NCBI GenBank assembly: GCA_035699085.1
Contig: DASSBG010000046.1
Location: forward strand, 1 to 64,000
DNA from: DASSBG01 sp035699085
Lineage (GTDB): Bacteria > Pseudomonadota > Gammaproteobacteria > Xanthomonadales > Rhodanobacteraceae
Reading direction: 5' to 3'
Length of the DNA: 64,000 nucleotides
A program made the translations under genes and the position numbers. The notes beneath the pieces were generated by a model. It was not told where the DNA came from. It saw nothing but the letters and a program-made list of their open reading frames with translations, and did no database searches. Shown piece after piece: positions 52,888-61,760 of the stretch (within the stretch, counting starts at the first letter, position 1; every line of letters begins with the position of its first letter).

Positions 52888-54342
52888 ATGAAGGCGCGTG
52901 CAATACATCCGAGCCTGGTTTCGCTTTTGACAACCGCCGGCATGGCGCTGGCGATGGCCAGTCCGGCCGCGGCACAGGCCGGCCCGGCGGCCACCGCCGT
53001 CACGCCGCGCGCTGCGCCATCACGGACCCTGCAGGCATGGAACATGCCGCCGGCGCAGGTCTCGACCTGGGGCTTGGGCGACGCGGCGGCGCAAGCATTG
53101 AACGCGCCCTTCTGGGGCATGCAGGAAATCACCGGCGGCGACAGCGTGGCCCACGACATGTTCGGCAATGCAGTGGCCGTGTCGGGCGCGACTGCCGTGG
53201 TTGGCGCCTCCAGTGCCAACGTCGACGGACGGACCGAGCAGGGCGCCGCCTACGTGTATACGCGCCAGAACGGCGTGTGGACGCAGACGGCCAAGCTGGT
53301 GGCCAGCGACGGTACGAGCGAGGACTACTTCGGCTACGCGGTCGCGATCGACGGCGACACGATCGCCGTGGGCGCGTGGGACCACAATTCCGACCGCGTC
53401 GACGGCGGCGTGTACATCTTCACCCGCACAGGCGGAACCTGGTCGCAGACCGCCAAGCTTGCGCCTGGCGACCAGGGTGCCGCCATCAGCTCCTTTGGCA
53501 AGGCCGTGGCCCTCGCCGGTCCGTCAATGGTGCTGGTCGGCGCACCCGATGCGCTGACCTGCGACGCCAACAACGAGAACTGCATTACCGGCGCGGTGTA
53601 CGTCTTTCAGGACGATGCCGGCGCGTGGTCGCAGACGCAAAAATTCTCGGCCAACGAAACGGTGTGGGCCGACCATTTCGGCACGGCCTTGGCGGTGTCC
53701 GCGGGGGACACCCTGTTGGTCGGCGATCCGGCGGACGACTTCAATGGCTTCCAGGCCGGCGCGGCCTACCTGTTCCGGCTGACCAACGGGCTTTGGGGCG
53801 AGACGCAGCAGCTGATCCCGGACAGCATCGAAGAACACGGCGCCTTCGGCAGCGCCGTGGCGCTTGATGGCAACATGGCACTGGTCAGCGCCGCGGGCGC
53901 GACCGTCAATGGCGTGACGGACTCCGGCACGGTCTACGCGTTCCGCCAGTCCGACGGGACCTGGTCGCAGGTGCAGAAGCTCCAGGGGCTGCAGGCTGCG
54001 ACAGGCGCGGGCATCGCCTTCGGCGCATCGCTCGCGCTGTCCGGCAAGACGGCACTGGTCGGTGCGCCGTGGGACAGCCTCACCGCCAACGACGAGCAGG
54101 GCTCGGCGTACCTGTTCACCCGCACCGGCTGCAGCTGGGTTCAGCAGCAACGGCTGTCGCTGGGCGCAAGCGCGCACTTCGAGGACAACTTCGGCATCGC
54201 CGTCGCTCTTGACGGCGGCGACAGCGCCCTGGCCGGGGCGTGGGGGCGAAGCGTGGGCGGCAACACCTCGCAAGGCGCCGTCTACGCATTCACCGACAAC
54301 GACAGCCTCTTTGCGGATGGCTTCGAAGACGGCTGCATGTGA
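52888..54342 (+). CDS. Exported FG-GAP repeat (beta-propeller) protein with FADGFE-type C-terminus
   Basis: The 484-aa precursor has a signal peptide (LLTTAGMALAMASPAAAQ). The mature protein is built of about seven FG-GAP-like blades of roughly 50 residues (FGNAVAVSGATAVVGAS, FGYAVAIDGDTIAVGAW, FGTALAVSAGDTLLVGDP, FGSAVALDGNMALVSAA, FGIAVALDGGDSALAGAW), each followed by GAVYVF/TQTAKL-like strands. It ends LFADGFEDGCM, a tail found on many secreted proteins of this order. Of the two adjacent ATG codons I take the second, which is 5 nt from AGGAGG. Adhesion or surface binding is likely; no catalytic site is seen. Confidence 0.87.
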   Translation: MKARAIHPSLVSLLTTAGMALAMASPAAAQAGPAATAVTPRAAPSRTLQAWNMPPAQVSTWGLGDAAAQALNAPFWGMQEITGGDSVAHDMFGNAVAVSGATAVVGASSANVDGRTEQGAAYVYTRQNGVWTQTAKLVASDGTSEDYFGYAVAIDGDTIAVGAWDHNSDRVDGGVYIFTRTGGTWSQTAKLAPGDQGAAISSFGKAVALAGPSMVLVGAPDALTCDANNENCITGAVYVFQDDAGAWSQTQKFSANETVWADHFGTALAVSAGDTLLVGDPADDFNGFQAGAAYLFRLTNGLWGETQQLIPDSIEEHGAFGSAVALDGNMALVSAAGATVNGVTDSGTVYAFRQSDGTWSQVQKLQGLQAATGAGIAFGASLALSGKTALVGAPWDSLTANDEQGSAYLFTRTGCSWVQQQRLSLGASAHFEDNFGIAVALDGGDSALAGAWGRSVGGNTSQGAVYAFTDNDSLFADGFEDGCM

Positions 54343-54465
54343 GCGGCTTCGCTTCGCGGGAATGGGAAGGGAATCGGGCAAGCCGGCTCTTGCAGCCGGC
54401 CGGCCTGTTGACATGACATCACCTTGATATCACACTGCAGCCAACTCCACGACAAGGCTGCAGGC

Positions 54466-55332
54466 ATGAACGAGCGCAAGGCATCATCGCTTCCCGGCGT
54501 CCCGCTGGCGTTGCTGTTTCTCGCGATCATCGTCGCGGCCGTGGTCCTTGCCTTCGACGGCGGCCTGGCGGCGCATCCCTTGACCTCCGGCACCGCGCTG
54601 GTGGTCGCTGCCATTGCGGTCGTGCTGCTGTTCGGTTTGTTCACCGTGGCACCCAACCAGGGCCGCGTGCTGCAGCTGTTCGGTCGCTACACCGGCACCG
54701 AACGGCGCACCGGCTTGCGCTGGGCCAACCCGCTGCTGTCCAAGCGCACTGTCAGCCTGCGCGTGCGGAACTTCGAGAGCAGCCGGCTCAAGGTCAACGA
54801 CCTCGACGGCAACCCCATCGAGATTGCGGCCGTGGTGGTGTGGCAGGTGATCGACACCGCCGAGGCGGTGTTCCAGGTCGACGACTACGAGGATTTCGTG
54901 CACATTCAGAGCGAGTCGGCGCTGCGCCAGCTGGCGCAGCATTACGCCTACGACACGCACGACGACGGCCGGCCCTCGCTGCGCGGCCACGGCGACGAAG
55001 TCAACGATCGCCTGCGTGCCGAGATCGAGGCCCGCCTCGAAAAGGCCGGCGTGCAGGTGATCGAGGCTCGCATCAGCCACCTCGCCTACGCGCAGGAAAT
55101 TGCCCAGGCCATGCTGCAGCGCCAGCAGGCCAGTGCCATCGTGGCGGCGCGCGAGCGCATCGTCGAAGGCGCGGTCGGGATGGTCGGCATGGCGCTTGAG
55201 CAGCTCAAGGTGCAAGGCGTGGTCGAACTGGACGAGGAGCGCCGGGCGGCGATGGTGTCCAACCTGCTGGTGGTGCTGTGCGGCGACCGCGCAACCCAGC
55301 CGATCGTCAACGCCGGTACCTTGCACAACTGA
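54466..55332 (+). CDS. SPFH/Band 7 domain membrane protein
   Basis: The 288-aa protein has two N-terminal membrane segments (residues 12-30 and 43-60) followed by an SPFH domain (APNQGRVLQLFGRYTGTERRTGLRWANPL...RVRNFESSRLKVNDLDGNPIEIAAVVVWQV) and a helical tail (AQEIAQAMLQRQQASAIVAARERIVEGAVGMV). SPFH proteins assemble into membrane microdomain scaffolds that often regulate proteases. The gene is followed by two small genes at short spacing (20 and 11 bp). That trio is a recurrent order in this bacterial group. Confidence 0.9.
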   Translation: MNERKASSLPGVPLALLFLAIIVAAVVLAFDGGLAAHPLTSGTALVVAAIAVVLLFGLFTVAPNQGRVLQLFGRYTGTERRTGLRWANPLLSKRTVSLRVRNFESSRLKVNDLDGNPIEIAAVVVWQVIDTAEAVFQVDDYEDFVHIQSESALRQLAQHYAYDTHDDGRPSLRGHGDEVNDRLRAEIEARLEKAGVQVIEARISHLAYAQEIAQAMLQRQQASAIVAARERIVEGAVGMVGMALEQLKVQGVVELDEERRAAMVSNLLVVLCGDRATQPIVNAGTLHN

Positions 55333-55351
55333 TCGCCGCTGCAACGCGATC

Positions 55352-55546
55352 ATGACGACGCCGCCACGCAAGTCCTACCCGCTGCGCATCAGCCCGGCGG
55401 TGCTGGAGGCCGTGCAACGCTGGGCCGACGACGAGCTGCGCAGTGCCAATGCACAGATCGAATACGTGCTGCGCGACGCGCTGCGGCGGGCGGGCCGGCT
55501 GAAGCCGCCACCCAAACCACGCGGCGACGAGCCGGCTGACGACTGA
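55352..55546 (+). CDS. Small ribbon-helix-helix (Arc-like) protein
   Basis: The 64-aa protein matches the Arc/MetJ fold: a short beta-strand KSYPLRISPAVLEAV followed by two helices (VQRWADDELRSANAQIEYVLRDALRRAG) and a basic/Pro tail. Such proteins bind DNA as dimers and often regulate their own operon. It lies 20 bp after the SPFH gene and 11 bp before the DUF4177 gene. There is no toxin gene next to it, so it is not an obvious antitoxin. Confidence 0.8.
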   Translation: MTTPPRKSYPLRISPAVLEAVQRWADDELRSANAQIEYVLRDALRRAGRLKPPPKPRGDEPADD

Positions 55547-55557
55547 AGGAGTTCACG

Positions 55558-55755
55558 ATGAGCACGCAGTGGGAATACAAGGTGGTGAAGCTGAAACCGA
55601 AAAAGCCGGCGTTCTTCCGCATCAGCCCGATGCCCGACGAAGCCGAGGCCACGGACATACTCAATCGCGAAGGCGCCCGGGGCTGGGAACTGGTCAGCGC
55701 GGTGTCGGAGGCGCCGACGCGGCCACCGCACCTGTTCTTCAAGCGCCCGCGCTGA
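55558..55755 (+). CDS. DUF4177 domain protein
   Basis: The 65-aa protein has the DUF4177 pattern: N-terminal WEYKVVKL, central ILNREGARGWELVSAVSEA and a C-terminal basic strand (HLFFKRPR). The function of the family is unknown. It is translated from ATG 55558 with GAAGGAG upstream and is third in the SPFH/RHH/DUF4177 set. Confidence 0.85.
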   Translation: MSTQWEYKVVKLKPKKPAFFRISPMPDEAEATDILNREGARGWELVSAVSEAPTRPPHLFFKRPR

Positions 55756-55836
55756 ACGTCCACGCTGGCCCGGCCGCTGCGCCGCTGGACAGCGTGGCCG
55801 GACCCGCCGCATCATCGGCAGCCGAGGAGGCATGCC

Positions 55837-56232
55837 ATGAAACCATCCATCGGGCTTGTTTTCGGCACCGTTCTGGCGCTGCTCATGACCGTCCACGCAG
55901 CACACGCCGGCGACGCGACGGTGTGCAAGCTGCACGCGCGCGACATGCTCACGGCGCTCGACGCCGGCCGCTTCATCGACGCCACCGAACATTTCGATGC
56001 CGCCATGCGGCAGCGCGTGACGCCGGACCAGCTGCGCGACCTCTGGGCCTCGCTGAGCGCCGCCTACGGCACACCCGATCCGGCCGCCGCCGTCGAGATC
56101 CAGCACCAGGGCAACTATATCAATGCGATCGTGCCGATGGCGACCGGCAGCGGGGTCGCCCTGCAGGTCACCTGCCGCGCCGACGACGCCATCGCCGGCT
56201 TCCACATCGTGCCGCTGGCCGCGGCGCCCTAG
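55837..56232 (+). CDS. Small exported DUF3887-like protein
   Basis: The 131-aa precursor has a signal peptide (GLVFGTVLALLMTVHAAHA). The mature part (ALDAGRFIDATEHFDAAMRQRVTPDQLRDLWASLSAAYGTPDPAA, then beta-strands ending CRADDAIAGFHIVPL) resembles the DUF3887-like domain found N-terminal to the alpha/beta hydrolase at 38284-39771, here without the enzyme. Such domains have an NTF2-like fold. GAGGAGG upstream gives a good ribosome binding site. Its partner is unknown. The M15 peptidase gene follows after 6 bp. Confidence 0.75.
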   Translation: MKPSIGLVFGTVLALLMTVHAAHAGDATVCKLHARDMLTALDAGRFIDATEHFDAAMRQRVTPDQLRDLWASLSAAYGTPDPAAAVEIQHQGNYINAIVPMATGSGVALQVTCRADDAIAGFHIVPLAAAP

Positions 56233-56238
56233 CGGCGC

Positions 56239-56766
56239 ATGACACCGCCTGCACCGCTGGCCGCGCGCCTGCGACGCCTCGGCATCCCGGCCGACTACGG
56301 ACGCCGTCACGCCCTGCGGCGGGTGCGCGAGCCGGCGACGCTGGTGGCCATCGGCCGTGACATCCACGGCCGCGAACAGCAGCTGGCGCCGCGCGCCGCA
56401 CGTGCATTTGAGCGCATGCGGGACGCCGCGGCGGCGGACGGGGTGTATCTTCAGGTGGTTTCGGCCTATCGATCCACCGACTACCAGTTCGGCATTCTCG
56501 AGCGCAAGCTGGTGCGCGGGCTGGCAATCCATGAGATCCTCGCCGTGAGTGCGGCGCCGGGCTACAGCGAACACCACAGCGGCCGCGCACTGGACCTCAC
56601 CACGCCGGGGTTCGCGCCACTGGAAGAGGAATTCGAACGCTCGCCGGCCTTTGCCTGGTTGTCGCGCCACGCAGGCAGGTACCGCTTCGCCCTTTCCTAC
56701 CCGCGCGGCAACCGCCACGGCATCGCCTACGAGCCCTGGCATTGGTGCTGGAGGAGCCGCGAATAG
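56239..56766 (+). CDS. D-alanyl-D-alanine carboxypeptidase of the M15B (VanY) family
   Basis: The 175-aa protein carries the M15 zinc-peptidase motifs: SAYRSTDYQ near residue 75, SEHHSGRALDLTTP (zinc His and Asp) near 115, and EPWHWCW (catalytic Glu and zinc His) near 168. VanY-type enzymes trim the terminal D-Ala from stem peptides. No signal peptide is visible from ATG 56239, so it may work in the cytoplasm on recycled muropeptides or be exported another way. It starts 6 bp after the DUF3887-like gene. Confidence 0.88.
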   Translation: MTPPAPLAARLRRLGIPADYGRRHALRRVREPATLVAIGRDIHGREQQLAPRAARAFERMRDAAAADGVYLQVVSAYRSTDYQFGILERKLVRGLAIHEILAVSAAPGYSEHHSGRALDLTTPGFAPLEEEFERSPAFAWLSRHAGRYRFALSYPRGNRHGIAYEPWHWCWRSRE

Positions 56767-56816
56767 GAATGGGGAGTGGGACGAAAGTGGGCCCACCGCC
56801 CTGCTCCCTGCTCCCC
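56767..56816. repeat. Short GGGAATG/GCTCCCT heptamer-like spacer
   Basis: The 50 bp between two convergent genes contain AATGGGGAGTGGGACG and CCCTGCTCCCTGCTCCCC, which are mirrored short runs of the 7-bp units seen elsewhere. The mirrored G-rich and C-rich runs can pair and might act as a bidirectional terminator. Confidence 0.55.
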
Positions 56817-57479
56817 TCAGTCCTGCGAGCGACGCACAGGCGTGGCGGCGGGCTCGATGAAATCGACGACGCGCCAAAGATAGAAGCTGGCCAGCGTCCG
56901 CCAGGGCGCCCAGGCTTCCCCGTGCGCCACCAGGGCCTTCGGGGTCGGCAGCGCGTCGAGCTCCAGCACCCGCTGCGCACCCTTGCGGATGCCGAGGTCG
57001 TCGACCGGCAGGATGTCGGGCCGGCCGAGCCTGGACATCAGGAGCATCTCCACCGTCCAGCGGCCGATGCCGCGCACCTGGGTCAGCTGCTCGATGATCG
57101 TCTCGTTGTCGAGCGTCGCCAGCTTGCGTGCATTGGGCACCACGCCATCGAGTGATTTGGCGGTCAGGTCGCGCAGCGCGGCGATCTTCTGGCGCGAGAC
57201 GCCGGCGGTGCGCAACGCGGCATCCTCGATCGCGGCGAAGCCGGCGGCGCTGAGCCGGCCGTGGCGCGGCATCAGCGCCTCGACCCTGCCAGTAATGGTG
57301 GCGGCGGCCTTGCCTGACAGCTGCTGGTAGAGAATCGAACGCGCCAGCGCGTCCAGCGGATCGAATGGCCGGGAAAAATCACGCTCGATGGGGCCGATGC
57401 GACGCATCCACGCGCCAAGTCGAGGATCACTGCGCGCCAGCTCCCGGCGCGCACGCGCGAGATCGAAGCCCCGCCTCAT
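56817..57479 (-). CDS. DNA-3-methyladenine glycosylase II-like protein (HhH-GPD family)
   Basis: The 220-aa protein is the glycosylase core of AlkA-type enzymes: RSILYQQLSGKAAATI near residue 50, the helix-hairpin-helix LTQVRGIGRWTVEMLLM near 135, and the catalytic Asp in PVDDLGIRKG near 158. It removes alkylated purines from DNA. It lacks the extra N-terminal domain of E. coli AlkA, as do many short bacterial homologs. Its ATG overlaps the DUF423 stop (ATGA). It adds to the Ada and ATL genes as a third alkylation-repair function in the window. Confidence 0.9.
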   Translation of the reverse strand: MRRGFDLARARRELARSDPRLGAWMRRIGPIERDFSRPFDPLDALARSILYQQLSGKAAATITGRVEALMPRHGRLSAAGFAAIEDAALRTAGVSRQKIAALRDLTAKSLDGVVPNARKLATLDNETIIEQLTQVRGIGRWTVEMLLMSRLGRPDILPVDDLGIRKGAQRVLELDALPTPKALVAHGEAWAPWRTLASFYLWRVVDFIEPAATPVRRSQD

Positions 57480-57868
57480 GGCGTCCGGTACGGCAGGCGC
57501 CGGCCAGCCAGGCTTGCAGCCAGGGCCAGCCAACCAACCACCAGGGCCACGCCGCCGAATGGCGTCAGCACGCCAAGCCATGGCTGCGCAGCCAACGCCA
57601 GGCCGTACAGGCTGCCGCAGAAGCAGACGATGCCGATCGCGAACGCCCAAAGGGCAGTCAGGCGCCCAGGCCCGTTCGGCGCAGCCAGCGCGGCAAGGGC
57701 GAAAGCCAACACGTGCCAGAACTGAAAACCGAGCGCCAGCCGCCAGAGCTCCGCGGCGCCCGCATCCAGCGCCAGCAGGTGCGCACCGGCGGCGCCCAGC
57801 AACACCGCGCTGGCACCGCCCAGGCCAATCACGGCGGCGATGCTGCGGGATTGACGGGCATCAGGCAT
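57476..57868 (-). CDS. DUF423 family small membrane protein (YgdD-like)
   Basis: The 130-aa protein has four membrane helices and the DUF423 pattern: LGGASAVLLGAAGAHLL near residue 18, FQFWHVLAFALAALA near 50, and LTPFGGVALVVGWLALA near 100. Its function is unknown. It starts with ATG 57868 and is coupled by ATGA overlap to the glycosylase gene. Confidence 0.9.
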   Translation of the reverse strand: MPDARQSRSIAAVIGLGGASAVLLGAAGAHLLALDAGAAELWRLALGFQFWHVLAFALAALAAPNGPGRLTALWAFAIGIVCFCGSLYGLALAAQPWLGVLTPFGGVALVVGWLALAASLAGRRLPYRTP

Positions 57869-57936
57869 GGGGAGTCAGCGAGCGCCCGCAGACACCGGTG
57901 CAGCAGCCGCCCGCCTCGGCGGCAGGCGCCGCAGCC

Positions 57937-59364
57937 TCAGGGCTGCGCGCTGCCGGGTGTCGCCGGGGCGCTGGCCGCCGGCGCCAAGGCGCTGGCGGCG
58001 GGCGCGGCACTGCCGGCCGGGGCGACGCTGCCGGCCGCGGCCGGTTGCCCGGCCCCGGTCGCGGCGCGGTCGGCCGCCTGCGCCGGCGTCTCGGCCGGCG
58101 CACTCTGCACCGGCAGGAACACGGTGAAGTGGCCCACAGGCTGCACCTCGCCTTCAGCGGAGGACGCGGCTTCAGCGGGTTCGGCGGCTTCCTCGGCGCT
58201 CGGCGGGTTGAGGATGTCGTAGAAGCGGTTGACGTACTCGTTGAATGCGTAGCCATGGGTCGACGCGTAGGCTTTCAGGCCCAACCGCGCCAGCGGCAGG
58301 CCCGCGGGGTTGTTGCCCGGCCAGTCGGCAGCAAGGGCGCGGCCGCCAAAGGCCATGTAGGCATTGACGTTGTCGTTGACCACCAGCTCGCCGTCCTCGT
58401 TTATCTGGCCGGGTCCCGCCATGCCCGGCATCGCGGGCATGCCGCTGCTGGTTGCGGCCGCCGGCGCGGCGGTGCCGGCCGGGGCAGGCGCGCTGGCGCC
58501 AGCCGCGGGATTCATCCCGTTGCTGCCCGGCTGCGGAAGCTGCGTGAGGTCATGCTCCTCGCCGTCGATCGTTATGGTGGTGGTGTCGATCGGAATGACC
58601 ACGTCGAACGTGTAGTCCTGGTCGCCCCAGTTGGTGGTGATGACCACAGGCTGCCCGGTGGCCTTGACCCCGAGCTTCTTCATGGCGTCGTGGATCTGGC
58701 CGATCGCCTTGTCCTGCGCCTGCGTGATCAGGTTGAGGTTGCGTTGCGCCTGGGTCGACACCGACAGCACCGGCTGGGCCGGCGTTTCGACCAGGCGCGG
58801 GTCAAGCTGCGCGTAGCCGATGTTGGGAATGTTGGCCAGCATGCTGGCAAGGTTGTCTTCGCCGTACTGGATGAAGGATGCGGGGTCGCCATGCAGGAAC
58901 AGCTGGCTGTAACGCGAAATCAGGTCCCAGCCGTAGTCGACGTCATACGCCCAGTCGATCTTCACCAGCCGCTGATTGCTGGTGCGGCTGAGGTCGATGG
59001 TGAAGTGCTTGTTGGTGCCGTGCCAGTTGTTGTCCAGCTTCCAGACGATTTCCTGCGGCGTGCTGCTGGTGATCTCCAGGCGACCGTCGCCGACATTGGC
59101 TGCGTCGCTGTGCCAGCTGATCGCGGCGCCAACGCCGTAGGGCGCGCCGCTGAGCTCGAACCGGGTGTTGGGGTCGAGCGAACGCAGCACCGAATAGTCG
59201 GGGAAGCGGCGGAAGTTGTTGAGCACGTCGACGACGTGCTCCATGTCGTGGCTGATCTCGATGCTGCGCTCGACATGGCCGTGGCTCGGCAGCAGCACAC
59301 CAACGATGACGGCCAGGACAAAGACCATGACCAGGGCAACGACAAACTCAAGCACGCGCGTCAT
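57937..59364 (-). CDS. SRPBCC-family membrane-anchored protein with effector-binding-like domain and low-complexity tail
   Basis: The 475-aa protein has an N-terminal membrane anchor (VVALVMVFVLAVIVGVLLP) and an SRPBCC (polyketide-cyclase-like) lipid-binding fold at residues 30-180 (VERSIEISHDMEHVVDVLNNFRRFPDYSVLRSLDPNT...WKLDNNWHGTNKHFTIDLSR). Residues about 200-400 resemble a GyrI-like effector-binding module (YTFDVVIPIDTT) interrupted by a Pro/Ala/Gly/Met-rich insert (PAMPGMAGPGQ). The last 75 residues are almost pure Ala/Pro/Ser/Gly. No enzyme activity can be assigned. Confidence 0.78.
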   Translation of the reverse strand: MTRVLEFVVALVMVFVLAVIVGVLLPSHGHVERSIEISHDMEHVVDVLNNFRRFPDYSVLRSLDPNTRFELSGAPYGVGAAISWHSDAANVGDGRLEITSSTPQEIVWKLDNNWHGTNKHFTIDLSRTSNQRLVKIDWAYDVDYGWDLISRYSQLFLHGDPASFIQYGEDNLASMLANIPNIGYAQLDPRLVETPAQPVLSVSTQAQRNLNLITQAQDKAIGQIHDAMKKLGVKATGQPVVITTNWGDQDYTFDVVIPIDTTTITIDGEEHDLTQLPQPGSNGMNPAAGASAPAPAGTAAPAAATSSGMPAMPGMAGPGQINEDGELVVNDNVNAYMAFGGRALAADWPGNNPAGLPLARLGLKAYASTHGYAFNEYVNRFYDILNPPSAEEAAEPAEAASSAEGEVQPVGHFTVFLPVQSAPAETPAQAADRAATGAGQPAAAGSVAPAGSAAPAASALAPAASAPATPGSAQP

Positions 59365-59740
59365 TCAGGCATCTCCAAGCGTCTCGGTATGGCGCCACCA
59401 CGGCGCCTGCAAAGCGGTTGTCGGCCCGGTCCCCGTGCCGCAAGACGGCCAATGGTATCAGGGTCATCGGCACAAGTGGGGGATTGGCGGCGAGGGGTGG
59501 TGCCGGGCAATTCGGGCGCCGCAGCGCGGCGCGGGACGTCAGCAGCAAACCGTCAGTCCGGTGCGCGGTTGAAGCCACTGCGCAGCTTGCCGTTCCCCGT
59601 TCGCCATGCCCGCGAAGCGCAGTACGCCTGAGCGGTGCGCACGACACCTCATGCCCGCGCTCGCGCAGCCGGCAACGTTTCCCGCGTGCCGCGTGCCGAG
59701 TGCCGAATCCCGAACACCAAGCGCCGAATCCCGGCGATCC
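59365..59740. other. 376-bp non-coding gap with degenerate 7-bp units
   Basis: There is no supportable gene. The right end (about 59680-59735) shows a degenerate 7-bp period (GTGCCGC, GTGCCGA, GTGCCGA, ATCCCGA), next to the response-regulator stop. Nothing else could be recognised. Confidence 0.55.
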
Positions 59741-60382
59741 TCAAACGATCCCCAGCTCCAGCGCCTTCAGCACCGCGCGGGTGCGGTCGCGTACGCCCAG
59801 TTTGGAGAGCACGTTGGAAACGTGGTTCTTCACCGTGCCCTCGGCCACGCCCAGCGAATTGGCGATCTCCTTGTTGCTGTAGCCACCGGTCATCAAGCGA
59901 AGGATCTCCGTTTCGCGCTCGGTCAGCGGGTCGGGCTGCTCCAGGCTGGAGAACTCGGTGCGCATCTGCCCCAGGCCGCTGCGCAGGCGCTGCGTCACCA
60001 CCGGCGAAACCAGCGAGCCGCCGCCAGCCACCGCCTTGACCGCCTCCACCAGTTGCTCCAGCGACACGTCCTTGAGCAGGAAGCCGCGGGCGCCGGCCTT
60101 GAGCCCGGCCAGCACCAGCTGGTCATCGTCGAAGGTGGTGAGGATGATCGTGGGCGGCAACTGCCCGCCCGCAGCCAGGGCCTTCAGCACCTCCAGGCCG
60201 TTCATGCCGGGCATGCGCAGGTCCAGCAGGACCACGTCGGGGCGCAACTCGGGGATGCGCGCGACGGCCTCGGCGCCGTCGCTGCACTCGCCCACGACGT
60301 CAATGTCGCCGGCCAGCGCCAGCAGCGAGCGGATCCCCTGGCGCACCAGGGTCTGGTCGTCGACCAGGCAAACGGAAATCAT
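59741..60382 (-). CDS. NarL/FixJ-type response regulator
   Basis: The 213-aa protein has a receiver domain with the acidic pair in CLVDDQ, the phospho-Asp in VVLLDLRMPGMNG near residue 53 and Lys in FLLKDVS near 104. A C-terminal LuxR-type HTH follows (PLTERETEILRLMTGGYSNKEIANSLGVAEGTVKNHVSNVLSKLGVRDR). It is coupled to the histidine kinase gene by ATGA overlap, so the two form one two-component system resembling DesR/LiaR. The target genes are not evident; no transporter is adjacent. Confidence 0.94.
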   Translation of the reverse strand: MISVCLVDDQTLVRQGIRSLLALAGDIDVVGECSDGAEAVARIPELRPDVVLLDLRMPGMNGLEVLKALAAGGQLPPTIILTTFDDDQLVLAGLKAGARGFLLKDVSLEQLVEAVKAVAGGGSLVSPVVTQRLRSGLGQMRTEFSSLEQPDPLTERETEILRLMTGGYSNKEIANSLGVAEGTVKNHVSNVLSKLGVRDRTRAVLKALELGIV

Positions 60383-61566
60383 GCGTAGCTTGGCTCCAGT
60401 GGCAGCCAGGCATCGAGTGCAAAGCCGCGGTTGGTGGCGGTGGTGATGGTGAGCCGGCCGCCGAATTCGGCCAGCCGCTCGCGCATGCCGGTGATGCCGT
60501 TGCCGGGGCGCAGGTTCTCGCTGCCGCAGCCATCGTCGCGGGCCTCCAGCCACAGCTCGCCCTCCGGCGTGCGCTCGAACCGCACCCACAAGTGTTCGGC
60601 GCGCGCGTGCCGCACTGCATTGGTGATGATCTCCTGGGCGCAGCGCAGCACCACCTCGGCGCGGCGTGGGTCCTGTACGGTGAAGCGCGGCGGCAGCTTC
60701 AGGCGCACGTCCAGGCCGGGCACGCCGGCCGCCAGCTCATGCAGGGCGGCGCGCAAATCCATCGCGTCATCCTCGCGCAGCTCGCTGACCGCCTCGCGCA
60801 CATCGCCGAGCAGCCGCTTGGCAATGTCTTGTGCCACCTCGACGTGCTCGGCGGCGCGGCCGTTCACCAGGTGGCTGGTGACCTCGAGGTTGAGGCTGAG
60901 CGCCGTCAGGTGGTGGCCAAGCAGGTCGTGCAGCTCGCGGGCAATGCGAATGCGCTCGGCGATGCGGCTGGATTCGGCCAGCAACGCACGCGTGGCACGC
61001 AGTTCCGCGTTCAGCTGGCGCTGTTCATCGCGCGCTTCGGCCTGCTGCCGGGCGATCACCGCGGTGACGAAAGTCAGCACCGAGATGCCGAGGTAGAGCA
61101 GCGCCTGGAACACCGCCAGCGCCAGCGTATCAAGGGTCGGAAAGGTGGCGAACAGTGGCACCAGCAGAACGTACTGGCCCAGCAGCGCAACGATCGCCAG
61201 GCGCAGCGGCAGCAGCCACGGCAGCACCACCGCGGTCACCACCAGCAGCAGGGCTGCGAGCCCGCTCTGGCTGAAATAGCCGACGCCCATGGCGGTGGCG
61301 GTCATCACCAGCAGGCCCAGCAGCTTCACAAGGCGGTGACGGCGCGGCCCCATGCGCCGCGTCAGCAGCCAGTAAATGATGCCGAAAATCAGATAGCAGG
61401 CGGCCCACAGCCACAGCGCGCGCGTGCTCGGGCGGCCAAGGTCGGCCAGCCGGTGCGAAAACCAGCCGATCTGCAGCAACGGGACGCCGACGCACAGGTA
61501 GGTGAACAGGCCCGCCAGGCGCAGCAACTGGATGTGATTGAAGAATGGCCAGCGCATTGCAGTCAT
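60379..61566 (-). CDS. DesK/LiaS-type membrane histidine kinase
   Basis: The 395-aa protein has about six N-terminal membrane segments (residues 10-170) without an extracellular domain, then a coiled linker, a HisKA_3 dimerisation helix with the phospho-His in ARELHDLLGHHLTALSLNLE near residue 218, and a short HATPase domain (QEIITNAVRHARA, EARDDGCG, GNGITGMRERLAEFGG). The lack of a periplasmic sensor suggests that it senses the membrane itself, as DesK does. It is divergent from the GNAT/min genes. Confidence 0.93.
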   Translation of the reverse strand: MTAMRWPFFNHIQLLRLAGLFTYLCVGVPLLQIGWFSHRLADLGRPSTRALWLWAACYLIFGIIYWLLTRRMGPRRHRLVKLLGLLVMTATAMGVGYFSQSGLAALLLVVTAVVLPWLLPLRLAIVALLGQYVLLVPLFATFPTLDTLALAVFQALLYLGISVLTFVTAVIARQQAEARDEQRQLNAELRATRALLAESSRIAERIRIARELHDLLGHHLTALSLNLEVTSHLVNGRAAEHVEVAQDIAKRLLGDVREAVSELREDDAMDLRAALHELAAGVPGLDVRLKLPPRFTVQDPRRAEVVLRCAQEIITNAVRHARAEHLWVRFERTPEGELWLEARDDGCGSENLRPGNGITGMRERLAEFGGRLTITTATNRGFALDAWLPLEPSYA

Positions 61567-61760
61567 TCTAGGTTCAAGTTGGGCGCATGGATACAGGCAC
61601 GGAATCCCATGCCGCCCATGGTTCGAGCTGATGCCTGGCCGAACGCGATGGCGAGTGCTGCATCACTGTGTCGGCCAGTCGTCCGTGCGATAATGTTCAG
61701 TGCGCGATGAGGTTCCGCAACCCTGCGGACGCGCATCCTCGAAGACTCCGGAGCAGACGA

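Noticed and set aside
55352..55755. Toxin-antitoxin pair formed by the RHH protein and the DUF4177 protein
   Set aside because: DUF4177 is not a known toxin family, the order after an SPFH gene is different from type II modules, and there is no overlap between the two genes.
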